Origin: Streptomyces sp. NBC_01268
GTDB lineage: Bacteria > Actinomycetota > Actinomycetes > Streptomycetales > Streptomycetaceae
Assembly: GCF_036240795.1 (NCBI RefSeq)
Contig: NZ_CP108454.1
Span: 4,464,001 to 4,528,000 of the forward strand
Length of the DNA stretch: 64,000 nucleotides
Direction: 5' to 3'
A program made the position numbers and the translations under genes. The notes beneath the pieces are model-generated. The model saw only the letters and a program-made list of their open reading frames with translations, had not been told where the DNA came from and did no database searches. Every line of letters starts with the position of its first letter. Position 1 is the stretch's first letter. Below are positions 7,738 through 17,266 of this stretch, in pieces.

Positions 7738-8583
7738 GTGACCGAGGTGACGGCCGAAGTCATGCCCGCCGAGGCATTCCCCGCGGACTACTGGGTCACC
7801 ATCCCCGGTGGACCCTTCATCATGGGTTCCGACGAGCTCAGGGAGGACGGCAAGCCGCGCGCCGCCGCCCCCGAACACCGCGTCGACGTGCCGGAGTTCC
7901 GCATCGCCAAGCGCCCGGTGACCGTGGCGGATTTCCGTAAGTTCGTCGAGGCGACCGGCCACGTGACCGACGCCGAGAAGGCCGGCAAGAGCTGGGTGTG
8001 GATCGGCGACCCGGCCGTCATCATCCCGGACCAGGACTACCTGTGGAAGGCGATCGACGGCGCGACCTGGCGCACCCCGCGCGGCGTGGGCTCCACCGTG
8101 GAGGGCAAGGACGACCACCCGGTCACCCACGTCAGCTACGCGGACTGCATCGCGTACACCGAGTGGACCGGCACCCGGCTGCCCAACGAGGCCGAGTGGG
8201 AGAAGTGCGCGCGCGGCACCGACGGGCGCCGTTTCCCGTGGGGCGACGAGGAGCCCACCGCCGAGCACTGCAACCACACGATGGTGGTCGCCGACACCAG
8301 CCCCGTCGGCGCGTTCCCGAAGGCGGCCGGCCCGTACGGCGTCGAGGACATCACGGGCAACGTGTGGGAGATCATGTCCAACGGCTTCCACCACTACCCG
8401 TTCGACGAGAACAAGCCCCGCCGGGTCATCAAGACGCGCGCCGGCACCATCCCGCTGGGCGTGATCCGCGGCGGCTCCTTCTACAACAACCACGACCCCC
8501 GTGGCTGCCTGGCGTGGGTGCGGATCTACAACCTGCCGGACTACAGCTGCTACGACATGGGGTTCCGTGTCGCCGCCCGCTGA
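7738..8583 (+). CDS. SUMF1/FGE-fold protein lacking the FGE cysteines
   Basis: A 281-residue protein made entirely of a SUMF1 (formylglycine-generating enzyme) domain: 'IPGGPFIMGS' at the start, 'RLPNEAEWEKCARG' and 'GNVWEI' in the middle, 'RGGSFYNN' and 'GFRVAAR' at the end. True aerobic FGE uses two Cys within the motif GSYxCHxSYC to bind copper; here the corresponding positions read Asn250 and Arg255, with Cys only at 257 and 271. FGE activity is therefore unlikely. The fold is also used by EgtB/OvoA-type iron enzymes and by non-catalytic proteins. GTG 7738 follows GAAGGAG. Its 3' end overlaps the SbnA-like gene, so it is co-translated with precursor-supply enzymes. Function unknown. Confidence 0.8.
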   Translation: MTEVTAEVMPAEAFPADYWVTIPGGPFIMGSDELREDGKPRAAAPEHRVDVPEFRIAKRPVTVADFRKFVEATGHVTDAEKAGKSWVWIGDPAVIIPDQDYLWKAIDGATWRTPRGVGSTVEGKDDHPVTHVSYADCIAYTEWTGTRLPNEAEWEKCARGTDGRRFPWGDEEPTAEHCNHTMVVADTSPVGAFPKAAGPYGVEDITGNVWEIMSNGFHHYPFDENKPRRVIKTRAGTIPLGVIRGGSFYNNHDPRGCLAWVRIYNLPDYSCYDMGFRVAAR

Positions 8584-9613
8584 GACCGGCGGCCCGGAGC
8601 ACCCGGGGCACCCGGAAGCCCCGCCGCGGGCGGCCCGGGTCGACCGGCTGCTGCTCGACCGGGCGGACGCGCTGCTGCGGGACCTGCCGAGGACCCGGGT
8701 GGTGCGGCTGCCGCACCCCGGGATCCGGCTCTACGCCAAGATGGAGTCGGAGAACCGCACCGGCAGCGCCAAGGACCGGGCCGCGATCTGGATCCTGCGC
8801 GAGGCCGTACGGCGCGGGGACATCACCCGGGACACCACGGTGGTCGAGTCGTCCTCCGGCAACTTCGCGCTCTCCCTGGCCTCGTTCCTGAACGAGCTGG
8901 ACGTGCCGTTCGTGCCGGTCCTCGACCCGAACGTCAACGCGGCCACGGAGCGGACGCTGCGCCGCCTGTGCGCCCGGGTCGAGAAGGTCACCGAGCCGGA
9001 CGGCACGGGCGGCTACCTGCTCAGCCGGCTCGGCCGGGTGGCCCAGCTGCGCGCCGAACTGCCGGACGTGTACTGGCCCGACCAGTACGCCAACCCGGAC
9101 GGGGCGCGCGGCCACTACGAGCTGACCGCGGGCGAGCTGCTCGCCGACGTCGGCCGGATCGACTACCTGTTCGTCGGCGTCGGCACCGGCGCGACGGTCA
9201 ACGGCCTGTCGCACCGGCTCGGCAAGGAGCAGCCGGACGCCCTGGTGATCGCCGTCGACGTCGAGGGCTCGGCGATCTTCGGTGCCCCGCCGGCCCGCCG
9301 GCTCATCCCGGGCATCGGGTCCAGCATCCGCCCGCCGCTGGTCGACGCGGCGTGGATCGGCAAAGTGGTCGTGCTGTCCGAGCGGGACGAGGTGGCCGGC
9401 TGCCGGGCGCTGCTGCACGACCACGGCATCTACGCGGGCGGCTCGACCGGCTGCGTGTACGCCGCGATCACCCGCCACTTCGAGGGGCACAGCGGCCCGG
9501 AGCCCGTGGTGGCGTTCCTGTGCGCCGACAACGGCGAACCGTACGCCGACACGGTCTACGCGGACGACTGGGTCGCCGAACACCTGACACCGGTCGCAAC
9601 CAAGGGAGCATGA
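8567..9613 (+). CDS. SbnA-like N-(2-amino-2-carboxyethyl)-L-glutamate synthase
   Basis: A 348-residue fold-type II PLP enzyme of the cysteine synthase family. Lys69 in 'RTGSAKDRAA' is the PLP lysine and 'ESSSGNFALSLA' the substrate-binding Asn loop. In staphyloferrin B and viomycin-type pathways SbnA homologues join O-phosphoserine and glutamate, and an SbnB-type dehydrogenase then releases L-2,3-diaminopropionate (Dap). The matching SbnB-like gene is at 30237-31259, so Dap supply is likely. GTG 8567 is the best start, overlapping the previous gene by 17 bases. The first 25 residues are a Pro-rich extension. The stop overlaps the P450 start (ATGA). Confidence 0.85.
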   Translation: MSPPAETGGPEHPGHPEAPPRAARVDRLLLDRADALLRDLPRTRVVRLPHPGIRLYAKMESENRTGSAKDRAAIWILREAVRRGDITRDTTVVESSSGNFALSLASFLNELDVPFVPVLDPNVNAATERTLRRLCARVEKVTEPDGTGGYLLSRLGRVAQLRAELPDVYWPDQYANPDGARGHYELTAGELLADVGRIDYLFVGVGTGATVNGLSHRLGKEQPDALVIAVDVEGSAIFGAPPARRLIPGIGSSIRPPLVDAAWIGKVVVLSERDEVAGCRALLHDHGIYAGGSTGCVYAAITRHFEGHSGPEPVVAFLCADNGEPYADTVYADDWVAEHLTPVATKGA

Positions 9614-10800
9614 GCGTGACGACGAGCGTCTGGACGCCGCCGCCGGCCGACGAGGCGGCACTGGCCGACTGGCTGCGGGTGCGTGAGCCGGTCGAGCAGG
9701 CCCCCGGCGGCGGGGGCTGGCACGTCTTCGGCTACCAGGAGGTCAAGGACGTCCTCGCCGACCACGGCGCGTTCTCCAACGCCGTGGTGCGGCCGGTGTC
9801 CGACGACTCGCCGATGCGCCTGTACCGCAAGGGCAACCTGACCTGGATGGACCCGCCCCGGCACCGCAACCTGCGGGCGCTGGTCAGCCAGGCCTTCACC
9901 CCGCGGTACGTCGCCGAGCTGGAGCCGATGGTCCACGAGACCGTCGACACGATCCTGGCCGGCATCCGCGGCCGCGACGAGGTGTCCTTCGTCCGGGAGT
10001 TCGCCTCGCCGGTCGTGGCCACCGTCATCGCGCGGATGCTCGGCATCCCCGGCAACGGGCTGCGGCTCTTCCAGGAGTGGTCGCAGGCACTGCTCGCGCT
10101 GGCCGACCCGGGCGCCGAGCAGAACGGTCTGCAGACGGTGCTCACCAAGACGCAGATCGCCGAGGCGTTCCTGCACCGCTTCGTCGCCAAGCGGCGGGCC
10201 GCCCCGGCCGACGACCTGACCAGCGGGCTCATCGCGGCCGAGGTGGACGGCGAGCGGCTCGGCGACGAGGAGATCGCCGGGCTGATCGCGCTGCTGATGT
10301 CCACCGGGCAGGCCGCCACCCTCACGCTCGTGAACTCGATGATCGTGCTGGCCCGGCACCCGGAGTCGCAGGCCCTGCTGCGGTCCCGCCCCGACCTGCT
10401 GCACCAGACCATCGACGAGGTCATGCGCTACCGCTCCGAGACCACCCGGGTGGACCGCAAGACCACCCGGGCCGTGGTGGTCGGCGGGCACGAGATCCCG
10501 GCCGGGCAGACGGTGTCCGTGTGGATCGCGGCGGCCAACCGCGACCCGCGGGTCTTCGACCGCCCGGGGGTCTTCGACATCGAGCGCAAGCCCAACCCGC
10601 ACATCGCGTTCGGCCACGGCATCCACTACTGCCTGGGCGCGCCGCTCGCGCGGGTGGAGATCCGGATCGCGCTGGCGAAGCTGCTCGACGCCACGACCGG
10701 GTTCACGATCGACCCGGCGGGCACCCGGCTGCTCGACCCCCGGCTCATGTTCGGCGCGAGCGAGGCGGCCGTACGGTTCGACTGGAAGGAAGCACGATGA
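9610..10800 (+). CDS. cytochrome P450 with atypical I-helix
   Basis: A 396-residue bacterial class I P450. The haem loop '[15 protein letters not shown]' gives the thiolate ligand Cys341, and the K-helix ExxR is 'EVMRYR'. The I-helix reads '[13 protein letters not shown]': where most P450s have A/G-G-x-(D/E)-T, this has G-Q-A-A-T (233-237), keeping Thr but replacing the acidic residue by Ala. This is seen in some enzymes acting on carrier-bound or unusual substrates. GTG 9616 is an alternative start with better ribosome-site spacing. The stop codon overlaps the NRPS1 start (ATGA), so the enzyme is made in step with the synthetase. Oxidation of a peptide residue or the fatty acyl chain are both possible. 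Confidence 0.88.
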   Translation: MSVTTSVWTPPPADEAALADWLRVREPVEQAPGGGGWHVFGYQEVKDVLADHGAFSNAVVRPVSDDSPMRLYRKGNLTWMDPPRHRNLRALVSQAFTPRYVAELEPMVHETVDTILAGIRGRDEVSFVREFASPVVATVIARMLGIPGNGLRLFQEWSQALLALADPGAEQNGLQTVLTKTQIAEAFLHRFVAKRRAAPADDLTSGLIAAEVDGERLGDEEIAGLIALLMSTGQAATLTLVNSMIVLARHPESQALLRSRPDLLHQTIDEVMRYRSETTRVDRKTTRAVVVGGHEIPAGQTVSVWIAAANRDPRVFDRPGVFDIERKPNPHIAFGHGIHYCLGAPLARVEIRIALAKLLDATTGFTIDPAGTRLLDPRLMFGASEAAVRFDWKEAR

Positions 10801-13800
10801 CCGGGTTCGGTCCCGGCGGCCTGGTCGCCCGGCTCGCCGAGCACGCCCTGAGCACCCCCGGGAAGGTGGCGCTGTCGGTCGCGCCGGTCGGCGGGGGAGA
10901 CCGGGTCGACCTGTCGTACGCCGAGCTGACCGCGCGGTCGCGCGCCGTCGCCCGCGCGCTGCTGGCGAAGGTGCGGCCCGGTGCGCGGGTGCTGCTGCTG
11001 TTCCCGACGGCGCCGGAGTTCGCGCCCGCGTTCCTCGGCTGTCTCGCCGCCGGCGTGGTCGCCGTGCCGGTGCCGCTGCCGCTGGACGAGGGCGCGCAGC
11101 GGCGGGTCCTGAACGTGGCGCGGGACTGCGACGTCTCGCTGGTGGTGTCGCTGTCCTTCGTACGGGACTTCGTGCTGGCCGGTGAGGACCCGGAGCTGCG
11201 CGCGTTCGCGGAGGCGCACGACTGGCTGCTCGCCGACCGGGTCGGTGCGACCGCCGGGGACGCGGCGGACTCCGGGTTCGACGACGGGGCCGGGCTGCCC
11301 GTCGCGGGCGCCGACGACATCGCCTTCCTCCAGTACACCTCGGGCTCCACCAGCACCCCGCGCGGTGTCGTCGTGACGCACGGCGCGCTGATGCACAACG
11401 AGGCCGCGATCCAGCGCTCGTTCGGCGTGCGGCAGGACTCCACGATCGTCAGCTGGCTGCCGCTCCACCACGACATGGGCCTCATCGGCGCGATGCTGCA
11501 GCCGCTGTACAGCGGGGCCAGGGGCGTCGTCCTCGACCCGCTGTCGTTCCTGCGGAGCCCCGCGAGCTGGCTGCGGACGATCAGCGAGGAGGGCGCCGAC
11601 ATCAGCGGCGGGCCCAACTTCGCGTACGACCTGTGCGTCCGGAAGGTCACCGAGGAGGAGAAGGCGGGGCTCGACCTGTCCCGCTGGCGGGTGGCGTTCA
11701 ACGGTGCCGCCCAGGTCTACCCGCGCACCCTGCGCGCCTTCTCGCAGGCCTTCCGCGACACCGGCTTCCGTGCCGAGGCGCACCTGCCCTGCTACGGCCT
11801 GGCCGAGTCGACGCTGCTCGTCACCACCGTCGCCCCGGGTGTCTCCCGTACCTTCGAGGACGGCCGGGAGCTGACCGCGTACCGGCTGCCCGACCATGCC
11901 GACGTGCGGGTCGTCGACCGCGAGAGCGGCGCCGAGGTGACCGCCGGGGAGGTCGGCGAGATCGCCGTCGCGGGCGGCAGCAACGGCACCGGCTACTGGG
12001 GGCAGGAGCCCTTCGGGGAGTTCCTGCGCACCGGTGACCTCGGCTTCCGCGACGGCGAGGAGCTGTTCGTCGTCGGGCGCAGCAAGGACCTGATCGTCCA
12101 GCGCGGACGCAACATCTACCCGGAGGACCTGGAGGCCGACGCGGGCGTCTGCGACCCCGACGTCCGGCCCGGCCGCACCGCCGTGTTCGGCGTGGAGAAC
12201 GAGCCCGCCGAAGGTGCCGACGCCGCCGACGGCGACGAGTCGGTCGTGGTGTGCCAGGAGGTGCAGCCGCGGACCGCGCCCGCCCGGTACGGCGAGATCG
12301 CCGCCCGGGTGCGGGCCACGCTCTCGCGGGTCCACGGCGTCACCGCGCGCACGGTCCTGCTCGTGCCGCCCGGCACCATCACAAAGACGTCCAGCGGAAA
12401 GGTCCAGCGGTACGCGGCACGGCAGCGGCACCTCGCCGGTGAGCTGCCCGTGCTGCTCGCCGACACCCTGACCGGCCGCGGCTCCTCGCTGACCGAGCGG
12501 CTGGCCGGCGCCCCGCTGACGGCCGCGCTCTGCGCCCACATCGGGGAGCTGCTCGGCCTTCCGGAGGCCCCGGCGCCCGACGCGTCCCTCGCCGACCTGG
12601 GCGCCGACTCGCTCACCGCCGTGCGGGTCCGGCAGGACCTCGCGGACGCGCTCGGCGTCGAGCTGGCGCCGACGGTCGCGCTGCGCGCGGGCTCGATCGG
12701 CGAGCTCGCCGCGCTCGCCGAGGCGGCCGGCGCGGCCCCCGCGCCCGCCGCGGCCGGAGCGACCGGCACGACCCCTTCGCCCGCCTCCGCCGAGGGGCCG
12801 GGCGGCTACGCGCTCAACGCCTCGCAGCGCGCGCTGTGGTTCCTGCACCGGGCCGCGCCCGGCGGCGACTACAACGTGACCCGCGCGTTCCGCGTCACCG
12901 GCACCGTCGAGCCCGAGGCGTTCCGCACCGCGCTGGCCGCCGTCGCCGACCGGCACCCGAGCCTGCGCCTGGCGCTCACCACCCGCGACGGCGCCCCGCA
13001 CGCCGAGGTCCGCGACCCGTCCGGCGCCGACGCGGCGACCGTCGACCTGGTGACCGTCGACGCCCGCACGTGGGACGCGGACCGAGAGGGCGACTGGTAC
13101 CGGGAGTTCGCGACGCGCCCGTTCGACCTGGCCGCCGGCACCCCGCTGCGCGCCGCGCTGCTGCGCCGCGACGCCGACTGGCTGTTCGCCCTGTCGCTGC
13201 ACCACCTCGTGTGCGACGTGTCGTCCTTCGCGCTCGTCGTCGCCGACCTGGCCGCCGCGCTCGACGGGGAGACCCTCGCCCCCTCCGCGGTGCCCGCCCC
13301 GGCGCCGGAGCCCGACCACGGCGCCTTCTGGCGCGCCGAGCTCGACGGCGAACTGCCCACGCTGACCCTGCCGAACCTCGGCGCGACCGCGGCGCCCTCG
13401 CCCGGCGCGGCCCGCGAGTCGCTCGCCTTCTCCGTGCCCGCCGCGCCGCTGGCCGCGTACGCCCGCGCGCACGGCCTGACCCTGCACAACCTGCTGCTCG
13501 CCGCCTACCAGGTGCTGCTGCACCGCCTGTCCGGACAGGCCGACCTGCTCGTGGGCGTCCCGTACGCGGGGCGCACCGACCGGGCCCGCGCCGACTGGGT
13601 GGGCTACCTGGTGAACGTGGTGCCGGTCCGCTCGGCGTACAGCGCGCTGACGCCGTTCGGCGCGTTCGCCGCCGCCACCCACCGGCACGTCCTCGACGTC
13701 CTCGACCACGCGGACCAGCCGCTGTCGGAGATCGTGCGGACGGTCAACCCCGACCGCGACTCGGCGACGGCCACCGTCTTCCAGGCCATGTTCACCTGCT

Positions 13801-16800
13801 ACACCGCCTCCCTGCCCGGCGCGGCGGCCGTGGTGACGGGCGACGAGCGGGCCGCGCTGCCCGCCGGTGCCGCCACCCTGCACGGCCACCGGGTCCCCGA
13901 CCACACCACGCAGTCCGACCTCGGGCTCAACGTGGCGGTCCGCGACGACGTGCTGGACTTCCAGCTCCAGTACGACGACGCACGGGTCACCCGCGAGCAG
14001 GCCGAGCTGGTGGCCCGCACGCTGCCGACACTGCTCGCCGGGATCGGCGCGGACGGTGACGGGCCGCTGCCGCTGCTCACCCCGGACGAGGCCGCGGTGC
14101 TCCTCGCGCGGGCCGTCGGCCCCGACGTGCCGAGGCCGGAGAACTACCTCGACTCCTTCGAGCGCTGGGCCGACCGCACCCCGGACGCCGTCGCCGTCGA
14201 CGACGGCACGGTCACCCTGACCTACGCCGAGCTCGACGCCCGCGCCAACCACGCGGCCGAGCGGCTGCGGGCGGCCGGGGTGGCCACGGACCGCACCGTC
14301 GTGATGAGCGCGGACCGCTCGGCCGACTACCTGGTCGCTTTGGTCGCCCTGCACAAGGCCGACGGCGCGTACGTGCCGATCAGCCCGCGCGAGGCGCCGC
14401 TGCGCGCCGAGGCGATGGTCGAGGCGGTACGGCCGGCCGCGATCATCGCGACGCCGTCGGGCCGCCATCTCTTCGGCGACCGCCCGGTGTTCGACCTGGC
14501 CGAGCTGGCCTCGGGCAGCAGCACCACGCGGCCGCCGCGGCTCTGCCACGAGCACGCCACCTCGACGATCATCCACACCTCCGGCTCCACCGGGGTGCCC
14601 AAGGCGGCCGTCTCCACGAACTACGGCGTCACCAACCACATGTGGCAGATGGCGGAGCACTTCGCGCTCACCGAGCACGACTGCGTCGCCCAGACCGCCC
14701 CGGTGTCCTTCGACATCTCGGTGTGGCAGCTGCTCACCCCGATCATGATCGGCGGCCGGGTGAGGATCGTGCCCGAGCCGGACTCGCAGTCGCCCGCGAG
14801 CCTGCTGAAGGCCGTCGCGGACGGCGGCGTGACCATGCTGGAGCTGGTGCCGTCCAACATCGTGGCCCTGCTCGACGCCGGTCTCGCCGCGAGCCCGGGC
14901 GCGCTGCGGGTGATGCTGTCCACGGGCGAGTCGCTGACCCAGGACGTGCTGCGGCGCTGGGTGCGCGAGCTGCCCGCCATCCCCGTGCACAACGCGTACG
15001 GGCCCGCCGAGTGCACCGACGACGTCACGGCGGGGCTGTGCGGTTCCGGCCCGGACGGGCCGCTGACCACCGCCGTCGGCCTGCCGCTCGCCAACACCAC
15101 GGTGCACGTCCTCGACGAGCACCTGCAGCCCGTGCCGGCCGGCGTGGTCGGCCTGCTGTACGTCGGCGGCGGGGCGGTCGGGCGCGGCTACCGCGGCAAC
15201 CCGCGGCGCACCGCCGAGATGTTCGTGCCCGACCCGTACGCGGCCGGGCCCGGCGGGCGCCTGTACCGGACCGGCGACCTGGGGCGGGTCAACGCCGACG
15301 GGGACCTGGAGTTCCTGGGCCGGGCCGACACCCAGATCAAGATCCGCGGCCAGCGGATCGAGGTCGGCGAGGTCGAGTCCGCGCTGCGCCGCTGCCCCGG
15401 AGTCGTCGAGGCGGCGGTGAAGGTGCACACCGGACCGGCGGGCGCCTCGCTCGTCGGCTACGTGTCCCGGCCCGGCGGCCCCGAGGGCCCGGCGGCGGTC
15501 CTCGACCTCGACGAGGACGAGCGCTTCCGCGCCGTGCTCGCCGAACGCCTGCCCCGGCACATGATCCCCACGATCATCGCCGAACTCGGCCGGCTGCCCC
15601 GCTCCAAGAACGGCAAGGTCGACTACCGGTCGCTGGAGTTCACGGCGCCGGAGACGACCCGGACCAGCGCCGGCCTCGACGACCCGCTCGCCGCGACCGT
15701 CCGCTCGCTGTGGGCGGAGCTCCTCGAACGGGCCGAGGTCGGCTGGGACGACAGCTTCTTCCAGCTCGGCGGCCACTCGCTGCTCGCCCTCACGATGATC
15801 GACCGGGTCGCCGCGCTGCTCGGCGTACGGCTCGAGGTCGACGCCGTGTTCGCCCGGCCGCGGCTGCGGGACTTCGTCGCCGCCGTCCGCGAGGCCGACC
15901 CGGCGACCGCCCGGCACACCGCGGAGCGGCCCCCCGCCGACCCGACCGCGCCGGTGCCGGCGAGCGCCGCGCAGCAGCGCTTCTGGTTCCTCCGGGAGAT
16001 GGACCCCGACTCGCCGACGTACAACATGCCCGGCGTGCTGCGGCTGCGCGGCGACCTGGACGAGGAGGCGCTGGAGACGGCGCTGCGCGACACCCTGGCC
16101 GCGCACCCCGTGCTGCTCGCCCGGTTCGCCACCGACGGCGGCGAGCTGACCTGGACGGCCCGTCCGGCGGAGGAGTTCGCGCTCGACCGCCTGGACCTGC
16201 GCGGCCCGGTGGCCGAGCTCGGCGACGAGGTCTTCGACCGGCTCGTCGCCGACGAGGCGGCGGTCGTCGCGGACCTGCGGCGCGAGCCGCCCTTCCGGGC
16301 GCTGCTCGCGCGGCTCGGGGAGCGCGACTGGGGCCTCTTCGTGAACATCGACCACATCGCGTGCGACGGCTGGTCCCTCACCGTGTTCCTGAGCGGCCTC
16401 GCCGACCGCTACAACGGACTGAAGCCCCCGGCGTCGGGTTACGGCTTCGCCGACTACTGCCACGACGAACGCTCCTGGTGGGAGAGGCGCGACCGGACCG
16501 AACTGGCGGCACTCTGGCAGGACGTGACCGGACGTCGGGCCGCGCTCGCGCCGCTGCCGGACCGGGCCGCGCCGCCCGCCCCGGACGAGGAGGAGGCCGG
16601 CAAGCACACCGACGTCCTCGACGCCGGACTCGGCGCCGCCGTGCGCGAGCTCGCCGGATCCGCCGGCGTCACCCCGTACATGGTGTTCGCGACCGCCCTG
16701 GCCGCGCTCGCCCACAGCGGGTCGGACGAGCGGGAGCTGGTCATGCTGGGCACGCTCATCGCCCAGCGCGACCGGCCCGAGTGGCGGCAGGTCGTCGGCC

Positions 16801-17264
16801 CGCTGCTGAACGTGTCGGTGCTGGCCGTGGAGCTGTCCCCGGCCGACCCGGTGAGCGAGGCCCTCGCCGCCGTGCGCGCCGGGGCGCTGCGGGCCTACCG
16901 CTGCGCCCACGTGCCCTTCCAGGAACTGGTGCCGCTGCTGACGCCGACACCCGACGGGGACGGCTCCCCGTTCGACGTGATGCTCGTGATGCAGCCGCCC
17001 GGCACCCCCGTCGAGCTGGCCGGCCTGGAGGTCGAGCCGACCGACCTGGACGCCGCGTCGGCCCCGTACCCGCTGCTCGTCGACGTCGAGGAGCGGGACG
17101 GCGGCTACCGCGTGTCCTACCGCTACCGGACGGGCAGGTTCGACGCGGCCGGCGTCGCCGAGCTCGCCGACCGGGTGCGCACCACGGTCCGCGCGCTGGT
17201 CACGGCCGGTGCCGCACCCCTCGCCGAGCTGGTTCCCGCGGGCACCGCGGCCGAAAGGAGCTGA
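10797..17264 (+). CDS. NRPS1: FAAL-ACP-C-A-T-C, lipo-initiating synthetase
   Basis: A 2155-residue synthetase. Residues 1 to about 560 are a fatty acyl-AMP ligase ('LQYTSGSTSTPRG' near 178, 'SWLPLHHDMGLIG'), followed by an ACP with Ser605 in 'LGADSLTAV'. The first condensation domain (from about 669) has H802-H803-L-V-C-D807-V808, so the usual final Gly is Val. The adenylation domain (about 1120-1615) has 'FDISVW', 'LELVPS' and 'AYGPAECTDDV'. By alignment to GrsA I read its pocket as D-I-W-E-L-T-A-D-D-K, whose Glu278 and paired Asp suit a basic side chain such as Dab. The carrier has Ser1661 ('LGGHSLLAL'). The last condensation domain starts near 1722 and has D1852-H-I-A-C-D-G, with the first His replaced by Asp. 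The protein should start an N-acylated peptide. Confidence 0.93.
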   Translation: MTGFGPGGLVARLAEHALSTPGKVALSVAPVGGGDRVDLSYAELTARSRAVARALLAKVRPGARVLLLFPTAPEFAPAFLGCLAAGVVAVPVPLPLDEGAQRRVLNVARDCDVSLVVSLSFVRDFVLAGEDPELRAFAEAHDWLLADRVGATAGDAADSGFDDGAGLPVAGADDIAFLQYTSGSTSTPRGVVVTHGALMHNEAAIQRSFGVRQDSTIVSWLPLHHDMGLIGAMLQPLYSGARGVVLDPLSFLRSPASWLRTISEEGADISGGPNFAYDLCVRKVTEEEKAGLDLSRWRVAFNGAAQVYPRTLRAFSQAFRDTGFRAEAHLPCYGLAESTLLVTTVAPGVSRTFEDGRELTAYRLPDHADVRVVDRESGAEVTAGEVGEIAVAGGSNGTGYWGQEPFGEFLRTGDLGFRDGEELFVVGRSKDLIVQRGRNIYPEDLEADAGVCDPDVRPGRTAVFGVENEPAEGADAADGDESVVVCQEVQPRTAPARYGEIAARVRATLSRVHGVTARTVLLVPPGTITKTSSGKVQRYAARQRHLAGELPVLLADTLTGRGSSLTERLAGAPLTAALCAHIGELLGLPEAPAPDASLADLGADSLTAVRVRQDLADALGVELAPTVALRAGSIGELAALAEAAGAAPAPAAAGATGTTPSPASAEGPGGYALNASQRALWFLHRAAPGGDYNVTRAFRVTGTVEPEAFRTALAAVADRHPSLRLALTTRDGAPHAEVRDPSGADAATVDLVTVDARTWDADREGDWYREFATRPFDLAAGTPLRAALLRRDADWLFALSLHHLVCDVSSFALVVADLAAALDGETLAPSAVPAPAPEPDHGAFWRAELDGELPTLTLPNLGATAAPSPGAARESLAFSVPAAPLAAYARAHGLTLHNLLLAAYQVLLHRLSGQADLLVGVPYAGRTDRARADWVGYLVNVVPVRSAYSALTPFGAFAAATHRHVLDVLDHADQPLSEIVRTVNPDRDSATATVFQAMFTCYTASLPGAAAVVTGDERAALPAGAATLHGHRVPDHTTQSDLGLNVAVRDDVLDFQLQYDDARVTREQAELVARTLPTLLAGIGADGDGPLPLLTPDEAAVLLARAVGPDVPRPENYLDSFERWADRTPDAVAVDDGTVTLTYAELDARANHAAERLRAAGVATDRTVVMSADRSADYLVALVALHKADGAYVPISPREAPLRAEAMVEAVRPAAIIATPSGRHLFGDRPVFDLAELASGSSTTRPPRLCHEHATSTIIHTSGSTGVPKAAVSTNYGVTNHMWQMAEHFALTEHDCVAQTAPVSFDISVWQLLTPIMIGGRVRIVPEPDSQSPASLLKAVADGGVTMLELVPSNIVALLDAGLAASPGALRVMLSTGESLTQDVLRRWVRELPAIPVHNAYGPAECTDDVTAGLCGSGPDGPLTTAVGLPLANTTVHVLDEHLQPVPAGVVGLLYVGGGAVGRGYRGNPRRTAEMFVPDPYAAGPGGRLYRTGDLGRVNADGDLEFLGRADTQIKIRGQRIEVGEVESALRRCPGVVEAAVKVHTGPAGASLVGYVSRPGGPEGPAAVLDLDEDERFRAVLAERLPRHMIPTIIAELGRLPRSKNGKVDYRSLEFTAPETTRTSAGLDDPLAATVRSLWAELLERAEVGWDDSFFQLGGHSLLALTMIDRVAALLGVRLEVDAVFARPRLRDFVAAVREADPATARHTAERPPADPTAPVPASAAQQRFWFLREMDPDSPTYNMPGVLRLRGDLDEEALETALRDTLAAHPVLLARFATDGGELTWTARPAEEFALDRLDLRGPVAELGDEVFDRLVADEAAVVADLRREPPFRALLARLGERDWGLFVNIDHIACDGWSLTVFLSGLADRYNGLKPPASGYGFADYCHDERSWWERRDRTELAALWQDVTGRRAALAPLPDRAAPPAPDEEEAGKHTDVLDAGLGAAVRELAGSAGVTPYMVFATALAALAHSGSDERELVMLGTLIAQRDRPEWRQVVGPLLNVSVLAVELSPADPVSEALAAVRAGALRAYRCAHVPFQELVPLLTPTPDGDGSPFDVMLVMQPPGTPVELAGLEVEPTDLDAASAPYPLLVDVEERDGGYRVSYRYRTGRFDAAGVAELADRVRTTVRALVTAGAAPLAELVPAGTAAERS

Positions 17265-17266
17265 AC

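Noticed and set aside
7738..8583. Formylglycine-generating enzyme with a sulfatase partner
   Set aside because: The Cys pair required for FGE is missing and no sulfatase gene is nearby.
10626..16910. A 2094-codon open frame on the minus strand opposite NRPS1
   Set aside because: It is the mirror of the NRPS reading in very GC-rich DNA: Arg/Gly/Ala/Asp/His-rich, no domains, no ribosome site. The + strand protein is complete and motif-rich.
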